From positions 1 through 12,529 of the forward strand of contig JAKBKR010000022.1 of assembly GCA_021832495.1 (NCBI GenBank): a DNA stretch of 12,529 nt, given 5' to 3'. Shown piece after piece: positions 6,166 to 12,529 of this stretch. Position 1 is the stretch's first letter. Every line of letters begins with the position of its first letter. Source of the stretch: a bacterium (GTDB lineage: Archaea > Thermoplasmatota > Thermoplasmata > Lutacidiplasmatales > UBA184). The position numbers and the translations under genes were made by a program. Under the pieces are notes generated by a model. The model did no database searches. It was not told the DNA's origin and saw only the letters and a program-made list of their open reading frames with translations.

Positions 6166-6927
6166 ATGTTTCGACGAAGGACCGTGCCGACCAACGGGAA
6201 CCTTGCCATGTTCCCAGTGCCAGACCGTCCCGTGCTGTACGTTGCGGTTGGCGATGGGACGATCATCGCAGGGGACATCCACGTTGGGCTGTCTCGTCGA
6301 GAGGCTCAAGACCCTACCCGGGGCTCTGGGAGTGCGAAGGAACTGGCCGAAGCGCTCTTAGAGTCCCTCCGACAATGCCAAGCTCGCCGGATCATCCTCC
6401 TTGGTGATGTCAAGGAGCCGATCGTGGGAGCCCCTTCGCACGTACGACGGGAGCTGAAAGAATTCTTCGGCCGCCTGGTCCTTTCTCGGGCGGAAGTGTG
6501 GATCGCCCGGGGGAACCATGACGTGGGGCTCGAACGATTCGTCCCACCCGAGGTGAAGATCCGCCCTTCTCGGGGTTGGCTCGAGTCAGGCATCGGGTAC
6601 CTCCATGGGCATGCCAAACCGACGCAGGAGGTCCTGTCCGGGGCTCGGAAACTGGTGATGGCTCATCTACATCCCGGCCTCCGGTTCGCCGAAGGGCGAC
6701 AACGCTGCTGGATACGTGTCCGATATGCCCCGGGGCAGGTTCCGGGCGCCCCCTTCCTAGAGGAAGCGGTCGTCGTGCCCGCTTTCAACCCTCTTTGCAA
6801 TGCAGAGTCATTGAACTTCGAACGCCCGCGTCGGAACCGCAGGTTCCTGGTCCGGCAGTTCCTCTCCCAAGGCGTGGCCCAGGCGTACCTTTTGGATGGA
6901 ACAGACCTCGGACGGATGACGTTCTAA
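6166..6927 (+). CDS. COG1407-family metallophosphoesterase (ICC-like)
   Basis: The protein has 253 residues from the ATG at 6166 (GGTG a few bases upstream); the ATG at 6208 is an alternative that would begin close to the first conserved strand, and a TTG at 6157 opens the frame. Calcineurin-like dimetal motifs appear in order: GDIHVG (D and H of motif I), LLGDVKE (GD of motif II), RGNHDVG (motif III), YLHGHAKP (GHxH-like) and VMAHLHPGLRF (final H-x-H). This set and the length match the archaeal predicted phosphoesterases of COG1407, which are soluble and whose substrate is not established. The gene diverges from the COG1395 operon, sharing the 6020-6165 region. Its TAA (6925-6927) overlaps the thrS stop codon on the opposite strand by three bases, the coding regions sharing 4 bp. 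Confidence 0.9.
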   Translation: MFRRRTVPTNGNLAMFPVPDRPVLYVAVGDGTIIAGDIHVGLSRREAQDPTRGSGSAKELAEALLESLRQCQARRIILLGDVKEPIVGAPSHVRRELKEFFGRLVLSRAEVWIARGNHDVGLERFVPPEVKIRPSRGWLESGIGYLHGHAKPTQEVLSGARKLVMAHLHPGLRFAEGRQRCWIRVRYAPGQVPGAPFLEEAVVVPAFNPLCNAESLNFERPRRNRRFLVRQFLSQGVAQAYLLDGTDLGRMTF

Positions 6928-8816
6928 CCCCGGAACTTGGGGCGGTGCGATAGGAGGACCGGAAGTGGAAGCGGCAGCCAGGGACGTCCCCCCTGCCGCC
7001 TCCCGATCTCAAGAGAAAGCTCTGATAGGGTGACCTCCGCCGATTCCTTCTCCCCCCGGCGCCGCACTGCTAACCGGTCCCCCTTCGCCTCCTTATCGCC
7101 ATAGACCAACGTGAGGGGAACCCATTCTCGCTCGGCATCTCGGATCTTCTTTCCTACCGTCTCTTCCCGGTCGTCCACATCGATCCGGGCCGCCGTGGCA
7201 CGTTGGATCTCCTCCGCCAACCGCTTCGCTGCCTCGTTGAACTGGTCTGTCACAGGGATCACACGGACCTGGGTCGGGGAAAGCCAGAAGGGCCACGAAC
7301 CCTTGCCACCCTTTGCAATCCGGGCGGCCTCATCCTCGAGTATGGCGTAGAGGTTGCGTTCGATCGCACCCGAGATGCTCGCGTGCAGGATGAGCGGATG
7401 ATGTTTTGCGCCGTCCGAGCCGGTGTACGTGATCCCAAACCGCTCCCCGTTCTCCACGTCGATCTGTACCGTGGAAAGCGCTGCGGCGCGCCCCTGGGTA
7501 TCGAGGGGGTGGAACTCGGCCTTCATGACGAAATAGAAGATCCGGTCGTCCCAGACCTCGAGGAGGAGGGGCCGGCCCATGATCTGGGAGAGCTCCCGGG
7601 CGAACGGTCGGTTGGCGTCCAGGAACTCTCGGGTGAAGCGAACGGCCACGTTGTACGGGACGCCGAGATCGTCCATCCACTCCTTGCAGGCCCGGAACTG
7701 GGCCAAGTACTCCTGCTTTGCGGAATCCACGTCCGCCACGAGCGAGTGCATATCGGGCATCGTGAAGGTCCGCAACCTCCGGAGTCCCGAGAGTTCGCCG
7801 CTCTGCTCACGCCGGAACGAATAGTGGGAGAGCTCGTAGAGACGGACCGGGAGGTCCGCCGCTCCAATGGTCATATCGTGGAATATCAGATATTGGCCAA
7901 AGCAGGCCGCAAACCGCAGGAAGAAGTCCTTGTCGTCGGATTCGATGACGTATTGTCGAGCGGGGAACCGGTCGAGGTACTTCTTGAGGGCGGGATGTTC
8001 GTAGTCGTACATGATGGGGGTCTCGACCCGCATCCCCCCGAGGTTCGCCACCACTTGGGACACGCGTTCTTCCAGGAGCCGCTTGATGAGCTGCCCCTTC
8101 GGATACCACCGGAAGTTCCCGGAATCCGAACCGGGCTCATAATCGACCAGTTCTTGCTCGCGCATAAGCCGCACATGCGGGGGCTCCTCCCCCTTGGACC
8201 GGGACCCGCCAGTCTCGTACTGGTAGAAGGACCGGAACGACCCTTCTGCCTTGGGGAGAAAATCGTTTGCCGGGACCACCTCGCCGTCCGCGGAGAGCAC
8301 GTACCAGGCGCTGCGGATCGCTTTCTCCTTCGTCAGCGCAGCGCTTTCCTTCTGGGTGGGCTTCTTCCCGGAAGACGCGGGGGGCGTCTCCGATAGGGAT
8401 ACGGTCCGAGAAAGTTCGGCCAAGGGATGTCCTTTGGCCTTCAGGGTGAACGCCTTGTAGTAACCAAAAGGTGCGGCGATCACAGGGAGGCCGAGCGAAG
8501 CGGCGGACTCGACGAGCATCTCACCCGCCTTTTGGGCGACGTCTGGCTTTGCTAAACGGTTGGAAAGATGGGCATACGGGTACAACACGAGCTGCTGCGC
8601 TTTGACCTGGGACTGCACGCTGGCGATCTCTCCCAGGGACTTTTGCACGATACCTGCAAGGTCGGCCCCATCTCCCTCTTCCACGCTATAGAACACGACG
8701 AGGGCCTCTTGGGCCTCCCCCTTCTTTGACTCAGGCGACAGGTTCGGCGGGGATTTGATGGCCGGGGAGCGAGCCTCGAAGGAGAGACTGTCCGCGTGGA
8801 TGAAGAGCAGCTTCGT
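6924..8816 (-). CDS. thrS: Threonyl-tRNA synthetase (archaeal type), apparent ACG start
   Basis: It charges tRNA-Thr with threonine in the cytoplasm. Counting from the ACG at 8816 the protein has 630 residues. The N-terminal about 150 residues are the archaeal D-aminoacyl-deacylase-like editing domain that removes mischarged serine (KLLFIHADSLSFEA; YPYAHLSNRL; APFGYYKAF, GHPLAEL). The class II catalytic core follows, with the zinc ligands Cys305 (AACFGQ), His357 (PDMHS) and His478 (LILHASISG), motif 2 (FRREQSGELSGLRRLRTFTM) and motif 3 (SGAIERNLYAILE). The C-terminal anticodon-binding domain begins near WLSPTQVRVIPV. The frame is open back to 8972, but the only upstream starts lie before the TATA box (8850-8858). 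At the position of the family's initiator Met (M-K-L-L-x-I-H) stands ACG, 6 nt after GGAGG at 8823-8827. The start is therefore non-canonical or a base error. It converges on the phosphoesterase gene. Confidence 0.95.
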   Translation of the reverse strand, partial: TKLLFIHADSLSFEARSPAIKSPPNLSPESKKGEAQEALVVFYSVEEGDGADLAGIVQKSLGEIASVQSQVKAQQLVLYPYAHLSNRLAKPDVAQKAGEMLVESAASLGLPVIAAPFGYYKAFTLKAKGHPLAELSRTVSLSETPPASSGKKPTQKESAALTKEKAIRSAWYVLSADGEVVPANDFLPKAEGSFRSFYQYETGGSRSKGEEPPHVRLMREQELVDYEPGSDSGNFRWYPKGQLIKRLLEERVSQVVANLGGMRVETPIMYDYEHPALKKYLDRFPARQYVIESDDKDFFLRFAACFGQYLIFHDMTIGAADLPVRLYELSHYSFRREQSGELSGLRRLRTFTMPDMHSLVADVDSAKQEYLAQFRACKEWMDDLGVPYNVAVRFTREFLDANRPFARELSQIMGRPLLLEVWDDRIFYFVMKAEFHPLDTQGRAAALSTVQIDVENGERFGITYTGSDGAKHHPLILHASISGAIERNLYAILEDEAARIAKGGKGSWPFWLSPTQVRVIPVTDQFNEAAKRLAEEIQRATAARIDVDDREETVGKKIRDAEREWVPLTLVYGDKEAKGDRLAVRRRGEKESAEVTLSELSLEIGRRQGGRPWLPLPLPVLLSHRPKFRG

Positions 8817-8821
8817 GGAAA

Positions 8822-8828
8822 CCCTCCT
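8822..8828 (-). promoter_or_regulatory. Shine-Dalgarno sequence that decides the thrS start
   Basis: The minus strand reads AGGAGGG here. GGAGG ends 6 nt before the ACG at 8816-8814, the usual spacing. No ATG, GTG or TTG in the thrS frame lies within reach of it; the next in-frame GTG downstream falls inside the editing domain. Confidence 0.65.
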
Positions 8829-8849
8829 AGCTCCCTTGCAGAATTGGCT

Positions 8850-8858
8850 CTTTATAAG
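8850..8858 (-). promoter_or_regulatory. TATA box of thrS
   Basis: The minus strand reads CTTATAAAG, a close match to the archaeal TATA consensus. The usual spacing predicts a start near 8827-8830, only about 12 nt before the ACG. This argues against the longer reading frame that begins upstream (GTG at 8891 or the frame's first start at 8972). Confidence 0.65.
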
Positions 8859-8904
8859 GGTACGGCCCGCGCCGCATCCTAAATGGACCACCTTGGGAGG
8901 GTAG

Positions 8905-8912
8905 AAATAATA
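8905..8912 (+). promoter_or_regulatory. TATA-like box of the beta-propeller gene
   Basis: AAATAATA is centred about 31 bp before the ATG at 8939, so the transcript would be leaderless or carry a few bases only. It lies about 50 bp from the thrS TATA box on the other strand, making this a compact divergent promoter. Confidence 0.5.
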
Positions 8913-8938
8913 GTGCAGGGTGAAACTGAGTATACAAG

Positions 8939-10840
8939 ATGCGGGCTTCACGCGTCGTGCCTGTCCTGGCATTGATTGGACTTTTGGTGGTCTCCCCCGG
9001 GTGGGGTGGCCACCTTCCGACCCGAGAGGGAACCTCAGCCCCGGAGCCCGTAGATGCGGGGAACGGACCGTCGCTCACTATTGAACATTCGGCCTCTCGG
9101 CCCCTCGCAGGTAGCCCGACCGGCTGTGTGAATTGCGTCAGTGCATCCATCGATGTCGGAGCCCTTCCCGAGACGCCGATAGTGGACCCGACGACCGGGG
9201 ACCTATATGTCCCTGACAGCGGGGATAACGTGGTGAGCGTGATTGCCCCGGGCAACAATACGGTCATCCAGCAGTTCCCGGTCGGAACGTTCCCGGAGAC
9301 CCCCGTATTGGATCCTTCCACCCGGACGATCTACGTTCCCGACCTGAACTCCTCCGCTGTGAGCATCATCGATGCCGCCACGTCCTCCCTGCTCGGTTCC
9401 GTGGCGGTCGGAACGCATCCGTACCCCGGGGTCTATGACCCTGGGAACAGCGAGGTCTATATTCCGAACTTTTCCTCGGCCAACGTGAGCGTCATCTGGA
9501 GCCCTTCGCACTCTGTGATCGCAAACCCCGCAGTCGGTGCCGGCCCTGACGGGGTCGCTTACGATCCGCAGAATGGCTTGCTCTACGTAACGAGCGTCTA
9601 CACCGGCACCGTCAGTGTGATCAATGGGGTCACGAACCAGGTGATCACGACGGTCGGTGTCGGGGCCCACCCGTATGCCCCGCTCTACGACCCGATCGAT
9701 GGAGACCTCTACGTGCCATGCTTCAATGCGTCGGTGGTCGACGTGATATCCGGCACTTCGAACAAGGTCATTGGTGCCATCCCTGTTCCCCCCGAGCCCC
9801 TGACTCCCACCTTCGATCCTCGGGATGCCGATATCTACCTGCCCAGCAACCGCGAGGACCTGTTGACCGTGATCTCGGCCCGCAACAACACCATTGTGGC
9901 GGAAGTCCCGGTCGATTCGTACGCGTACACTCCCACGTATGACCCGGAGAACGGGGAGGTCTACGTGCCGAACTATGGTGCCAACAACATCAGCGTGGTA
10001 TTGGGGGCATCATACTTTGCGACGATCCCGGTCGGGCGTACTCCCGACGTTCCAATCTTCGATTCTGTAGATGGCAGCCTCTACGTATCGAACTGGAAGT
10101 CGCGGAACGTGAGCGTCATCCCCGGTGGAGGTTTCCAACCACTGTCTGTCACCGCGAGGGCCACGCCAAGTTCGGGATCCGCGAGACTCTCGGTAGAGCT
10201 CGAGGCCTTGCCCCTAGGCGGTACTGGGTTCTACACCCGCTGGAGTTGGCACTTGGGAGATGGCGCCATCGGGACGACGCAGTACCTGAACCATACCTAC
10301 GCCCTTCCGGGAACCTATACCGCCTGGGTGAAAGTGACCGACAACAACTCGGCGACTGTCGAGAGCAACCACCTTGCCATCGTCGTCACGAACGTATCGA
10401 TCCGATCGGTCTCGATCACCCCTTCTTCCGCCACGCTGTCCGGCGGGACGACCGCCGGTCCCTTCCGTGCCCATATCACCTGTACCGCCGCCTGCCCGTC
10501 AACGAATTTCACCTATCGTTGGTCGCTGTCGCCATCGGACGCCGGGCACCTGCTGACGCCGGAGGCCAATGCAACGATGCTCGTGGCCGGGAGTTTGGTG
10601 GGGTTCGCCCAACTCTCTGTGAACGTCACGATGGGGAATGCGTCCCAGTCGAGCACGACCATCCTCCTCCAGTTCGTGGCGGCACCCCTTCCTTGGTGGG
10701 AGGTCCTGTTCGGTTCACGCGGGATCCCCGAGTTCCTGGCCGTGGTCGGCCTGGCGGTGGGTGGTGTTTTGGTGTATGGTTTGTTCCGTCACCGGTCAAG
10801 CCGAAGTAGGAAGTCCCGTTCGATTATCGAGCAGATGTAA
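8939..10840 (+). CDS. Secreted YVTN/YncE-like beta-propeller protein with PKD and Ig-like domains and C-terminal membrane anchor
   Basis: The protein has 633 residues from the ATG at 8939. A signal peptide (about 1-24, VVPVLALIGLLVVSPG) leads into about seven 42-residue repeats of the form xDPxxGxLYVPxxxxxxVSVIxxxxNxVIxxxxVGxxPxxP (from residue 82), then a half repeat ending VSVIPGGG near 398. The segment CVSASIDVGALPETP before the first repeat supplies the missing half, so the propeller probably closes with eight blades. A PKD domain follows (about 400-486: WSWHLGDG, LNHTYALPGTYTAWVKVTD), then an Ig-like domain with a likely disulfide (TCTAACP). A membrane helix (about 600-620, FLAVVGLAVGGVLVYGLF) and a basic tail (RHRSSRSRKSR) end it. 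This gives a type I surface protein. Many N-x-S/T sites suit archaeal glycosylation. Adhesion or ligand binding is inferred from the fold only. Confidence 0.9.
   Translation: MRASRVVPVLALIGLLVVSPGWGGHLPTREGTSAPEPVDAGNGPSLTIEHSASRPLAGSPTGCVNCVSASIDVGALPETPIVDPTTGDLYVPDSGDNVVSVIAPGNNTVIQQFPVGTFPETPVLDPSTRTIYVPDLNSSAVSIIDAATSSLLGSVAVGTHPYPGVYDPGNSEVYIPNFSSANVSVIWSPSHSVIANPAVGAGPDGVAYDPQNGLLYVTSVYTGTVSVINGVTNQVITTVGVGAHPYAPLYDPIDGDLYVPCFNASVVDVISGTSNKVIGAIPVPPEPLTPTFDPRDADIYLPSNREDLLTVISARNNTIVAEVPVDSYAYTPTYDPENGEVYVPNYGANNISVVLGASYFATIPVGRTPDVPIFDSVDGSLYVSNWKSRNVSVIPGGGFQPLSVTARATPSSGSARLSVELEALPLGGTGFYTRWSWHLGDGAIGTTQYLNHTYALPGTYTAWVKVTDNNSATVESNHLAIVVTNVSIRSVSITPSSATLSGGTTAGPFRAHITCTAACPSTNFTYRWSLSPSDAGHLLTPEANATMLVAGSLVGFAQLSVNVTMGNASQSSTTILLQFVAAPLPWWEVLFGSRGIPEFLAVVGLAVGGVLVYGLFRHRSSRSRKSRSIIEQM
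9182..10132 (+). repeat. 126-bp-period coding repeats (propeller blades)
   Basis: About seven and a half tandem copies of a 42-residue repeat lie within the surface protein. Each begins with DP at the head (VDPTTGD, LDPSTRT, YDPGNSE, YDPQNGL, YDPIDGD, FDPRDAD, YDPENGE, FDSVDGS). The DNA copies have diverged; conservation is at protein level, so this is not a recent amplification. Confidence 0.85.
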
Positions 10841-10992
10841 GGGAGTACGGTGGCATGGATATCGACCGTTCGCCGGGCAAGTGGTTCGGATGCGGGAGCG
10901 GTCGGTCCAGGGGGTCCCGTGGCCTGAAGGGGCAAGGCGCGCCAGTTGTCGGCCCACTCCACGGGTCCCGTACCAAATACCTCAGAAGCATC

Positions 10993-11000
10993 GTTTTATC
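10993..11000 (+). promoter_or_regulatory. TATA box of the HTH_10 regulator gene
   Basis: GTTTTATC is centred about 10997, which predicts a transcription start near 11022 and a leader of roughly 28 nt before the ATG at 11051. The palindrome at 11003-11027 lies directly between this box and the predicted start. Confidence 0.5.
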
Positions 11001-11002
11001 TC

Positions 11003-11027
11003 TTGTCAGCCTCTATAGGGCTGACAA
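11003..11027. promoter_or_regulatory. Candidate operator: perfect 9-bp inverted repeat
   Basis: TTGTCAGCC-N7-GGCTGACAA, with spacer TCTATAG. It overlaps the region between the TATA box and the predicted transcription start, where archaeal repressors commonly act. The outer half-site TTGT/ACAA recurs in the second palindrome at 11032-11040. Confidence 0.6.
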
Positions 11028-11031
11028 ACCA

Positions 11032-11040
11032 TTGTGACAA
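11032..11040. promoter_or_regulatory. Second small palindrome sharing the TTGT/ACAA half-site
   Basis: TTGTGACAA is a palindrome around a central G. Its centre (11036) is 21 bp, two helical turns, from the centre of the larger palindrome (11015), so the same face of the DNA would be presented to a protein binding both. Confidence 0.4.
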
Positions 11041-11050
11041 GCATTTCCAC

Positions 11051-11812
11051 ATGCCCATCAACAAAGTGAACCAGCACGGGAAGTCCATTGGGACCGAGTC
11101 CTCACCCCGAACGACCTTGGCGAAAGGTAGGAGTGCCTCCGCGTCGAGATTGGGCCCGGAAGTGACCCTTTGCAAGTTCTCCATTCCTCTGCCAGAGAAT
11201 TCTTGTGTGTTTGAGTACGTCACGAGGAAGTACCCTGACGTGACCATCCATTATCTGAGCGCGATGATCACCGGGAAGGACGAGCTCACATCGGATGCCG
11301 AGATGCTCGGCCCTTCCGTGACGGGCCGACTCAACCAGGAAATGATGCAACATGAGGGTACAAAACGCGTGGAAGTACTCTCGTTCTCCGAGGGCCACGG
11401 GTTGTACCGCATCGTGGAGCCGCTCTGCCCGTCGATCCAGCTCCTCCGGGACCTCAAGTTATTGCCACGCTACCCCTTTCCCATCGTAAAGACCCGATGT
11501 AATGTGGTGATCGCCGGGACCGAAGCGCAGATCCGCGAACTCTATGCGAGGCTGAAGGAGTCCGTGCCGGGCACGGTGATACTCTCCGTGCGTCATGGGG
11601 AACTTGGGGCACAATCGATACTGACACCCCGACAACTTGAGGCCTTCCGCAAGGCGGTTAGTGCCGGATACTACGACGTGCCGCGACGCACGTCCCTCAA
11701 GGACCTGGCCGATTTCATGGGTGTCTCCAAGTCGTCGTTGTGGGAAACGATGGCTACAGTCGAGCGAAAGCTCCTCACCACGGCAGCCGATGGGTCCCCT
11801 GAGGAGATCTGA
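11051..11812 (+). CDS. HTH_10 (bacterio-opsin-activator-type) transcriptional regulator
   Basis: The protein has 253 residues from the ATG at 11051; upstream TTG starts (10946) would place the promoter inside the gene and are rejected. The C-terminal helix-turn-helix (about 191-242: LTPRQLEAFRKAVSAGYYDV, then SLKDLADFMGVSKSSLWETM and TVERKLL) fits the HTH_10 family, found in Bat and many euryarchaeal regulators. The N-terminal part (about 38-185) has strand and helix patterns of a ligand or ACT-like sensor region (VTLCKFSIPLPENSCVFEYV; CNVVIAGTEAQIRELYARLKE), with no identified ligand. It is soluble. Its promoter holds two palindromes with shared half-sites, suggesting autoregulation; this is inference. 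It follows the surface propeller gene by 210 bp with its own promoter, so co-regulation is possible but not shown. Confidence 0.88.
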   Translation: MPINKVNQHGKSIGTESSPRTTLAKGRSASASRLGPEVTLCKFSIPLPENSCVFEYVTRKYPDVTIHYLSAMITGKDELTSDAEMLGPSVTGRLNQEMMQHEGTKRVEVLSFSEGHGLYRIVEPLCPSIQLLRDLKLLPRYPFPIVKTRCNVVIAGTEAQIRELYARLKESVPGTVILSVRHGELGAQSILTPRQLEAFRKAVSAGYYDVPRRTSLKDLADFMGVSKSSLWETMATVERKLLTTAADGSPEEI

Positions 11813-11815
11813 AGC

Positions 11816-11838
11816 TCCGGGCGGCGAGTTCGCCCGGA
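11816..11838 (+). other. GC-rich hairpin 3 nt after the HTH_10 gene stop
   Basis: TCCGGGCG pairs perfectly with CGCCCGGA (8 bp) around a 7-nt loop in the 67-bp gap between convergent genes. There is no T-run on either strand, so a bacterial-type terminator is not supported; it could block read-through or stabilise mRNA ends. Confidence 0.45.
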
Positions 11839-11879
11839 AAGGATCGGTGTTGTCAAGCACCCGGATCGGGTCCCGGGAA

Positions 11880-12529
11880 TCATCCAGTCCAAAGGTGTAT
11901 TCCCAAGATGTGGCCCAAGAGCGTGTCCGCACCCGCCACGGGTAGGGCGCATGCCAGCGGTACAAAGTACGCTAAGACGTAGTCGTACCATCGAGGGTCC
12001 CTAGCCTCCCTTTCCGGCGGAATGGCGTATGCGGGCAGGTAGACCATCAGACCGTAGACAAAGAACCAGAATCCCGCAATGAGCGCGGTCGGGTTGAGGG
12101 TGGCCTCCATCGTGGTACCCAGGAAGCCATAGAGCAATAGGACCTCGTTGGGCGTGAAGCGGATCCTCTTCAGAAGATAGGTCCATCCGGCGAACTCTGG
12201 GACGAAGACCACGACGCTGCTGAACGCAATGACGATAAGGTAGTTGTTCGATGCGGTGATATATGCTACCCCGATCTGGGAACCAAACTCGGGCGCCAGG
12301 TTGGTCATGGTGGTCGTGATGGCCTCTTCGATGAGCGCAAAGCTTGTGGCGAGCGCTAGGAATCGCCAGGGCCAGCTCAAGGGCAGCCCCCGAGACCATT
12401 GACGGAATTGGTCGCGGAATCGAAGCATGAGGAGCCCGCCGATGAGCACCCAAAGGACGACGAGGCCCGCCGCCATCAGGATGATCGCCCGGGACTTTGG
12501 GTCACGAGAACCGATCAGGACAATGGCCA
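11880..12529 (-). CDS. Polytopic membrane protein, N-terminus cut by window edge, family not recognised
   Basis: The minus-strand frame stays open to the right edge, so the internal ATG at 12476 is probably not the start; 215 codons plus a TGA (11880-11882) are visible. About five to six hydrophobic segments are seen: the RAIILMAAGLVVLWVLIGGL region, FLALATSFALIEEAITT, YLIVIAFSSVVVFVPEF, a long FLGTTMEATLNPTALIAGFWFFVYGLMVYL segment and VLAYFVPLACALPVAGADTL. Acidic residues sit inside two segments (LIEEAITT and GTTMEATLN). This is slightly reminiscent of intramembrane proteases such as PrsW or CPBP proteins, but the required histidine motifs are not convincing, and a transporter or structural protein is equally possible. 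It converges on the HTH_10 gene with a hairpin between them. Confidence 0.75.
   Translation of the reverse strand, partial: AIVLIGSRDPKSRAIILMAAGLVVLWVLIGGLLMLRFRDQFRQWSRGLPLSWPWRFLALATSFALIEEAITTTMTNLAPEFGSQIGVAYITASNNYLIVIAFSSVVVFVPEFAGWTYLLKRIRFTPNEVLLLYGFLGTTMEATLNPTALIAGFWFFVYGLMVYLPAYAIPPEREARDPRWYDYVLAYFVPLACALPVAGADTLLGHILGIHLWTG

Noticed and set aside
7203..8396. Long plus-strand open frame of 397 codons
   Set aside because: It lies wholly antisense to the thrS catalytic core, has no recognisable motif, and is explained by GC-rich codon shadowing.
8817..8972. The 52-codon N-terminal extension of the thrS frame
   Set aside because: It includes the TATA boxes of both divergent genes, has no similarity to ThrRS N-termini, and overlaps the start of the propeller gene.
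9182..10132. Possible CRISPR or satellite array suggested by 126-bp periodicity
   Set aside because: The periodicity is coding, in frame and conserved at protein level (propeller blades) with diverged DNA.
10855..11037. Small plus-strand frames between the propeller and HTH_10 genes
   Set aside because: They are 60 codons or less, overlap the regulator's promoter and palindromes, and show no features; the 10841-10990 stretch appears non-coding, with only a direct repeat (GGGTCCCGT) of doubtful meaning.

Overview
The window looks like a chromosomal segment of a euryarchaeal, probably Thermoplasmatota-like, archaeon. The evidence is a threonyl-tRNA synthetase with the archaeal-type N-terminal editing domain, a COG1395 archaeal HTH regulator, an HTH_10 (bacterio-opsin-activator-type) regulator, a COG1407 archaeal phosphoesterase, a tRNA-Gly without encoded CCA behind a clear archaeal TATA box, and TATA-like boxes about 25-45 bp before most start codons. 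Secreted PKD/beta-propeller proteins and a membrane-anchored family-5 solute-binding protein fit a heterotrophic terrestrial or acidophilic lineage. The phylum is inferred; no 16S rRNA is present.

Layout. At 1-1340 (minus) lies a large gene cut by the left edge: a membrane-anchored, PKD-containing family-5 ABC solute-binding protein. It is easy to miss because its stop lies outside the window. At 1458-2830 is a decayed IS66-family insertion sequence with recognisable terminal inverted repeats and a frameshifted transposase, inserted upstream of the divergent genes on either side. At 2939-3556 (plus) is a PH-like/zinc-ribbon protein of unknown role. At 3720-3793 (minus) is tRNA-Gly(GCC). At 3856-6019 (minus) is a same-strand run of three genes: COG1395 HTH regulator, a protein with distant TraB/PrgY resemblance, and cyclophilin. 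Divergent to it, at 6166-6927 (plus), is a metallophosphoesterase that ends in a 4-bp stop-codon overlap with threonyl-tRNA synthetase (6924 to about 8816, minus). Divergent to thrS is a secreted eight-repeat beta-propeller/PKD/Ig protein with a C-terminal membrane anchor (8939-10840, plus). It is followed by an HTH_10 regulator (11051-11812, plus) whose promoter carries paired palindromes. A convergent polytopic membrane protein (11880-12529, minus) is cut by the right edge.

How the genes fit together. Most genes are housekeeping or information-processing functions (tRNA, ThrRS, cyclophilin) mixed with surface proteins that could bind or import peptides or sugars. I see no coherent defence, biosynthetic or secretion system. 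The most unusual observations are: (a) thrS has no ATG, GTG or TTG at its conserved N-terminus, but an ACG sits exactly where the initiator Met is expected, behind a Shine-Dalgarno sequence and TATA box; (b) two palindromes sharing TTGT/ACAA half-sites lie 21 bp apart in the HTH_10 promoter; (c) the propeller closes by a split eighth blade; (d) a regulator and its downstream neighbour lie in the same frame, separated by a single stop codon.
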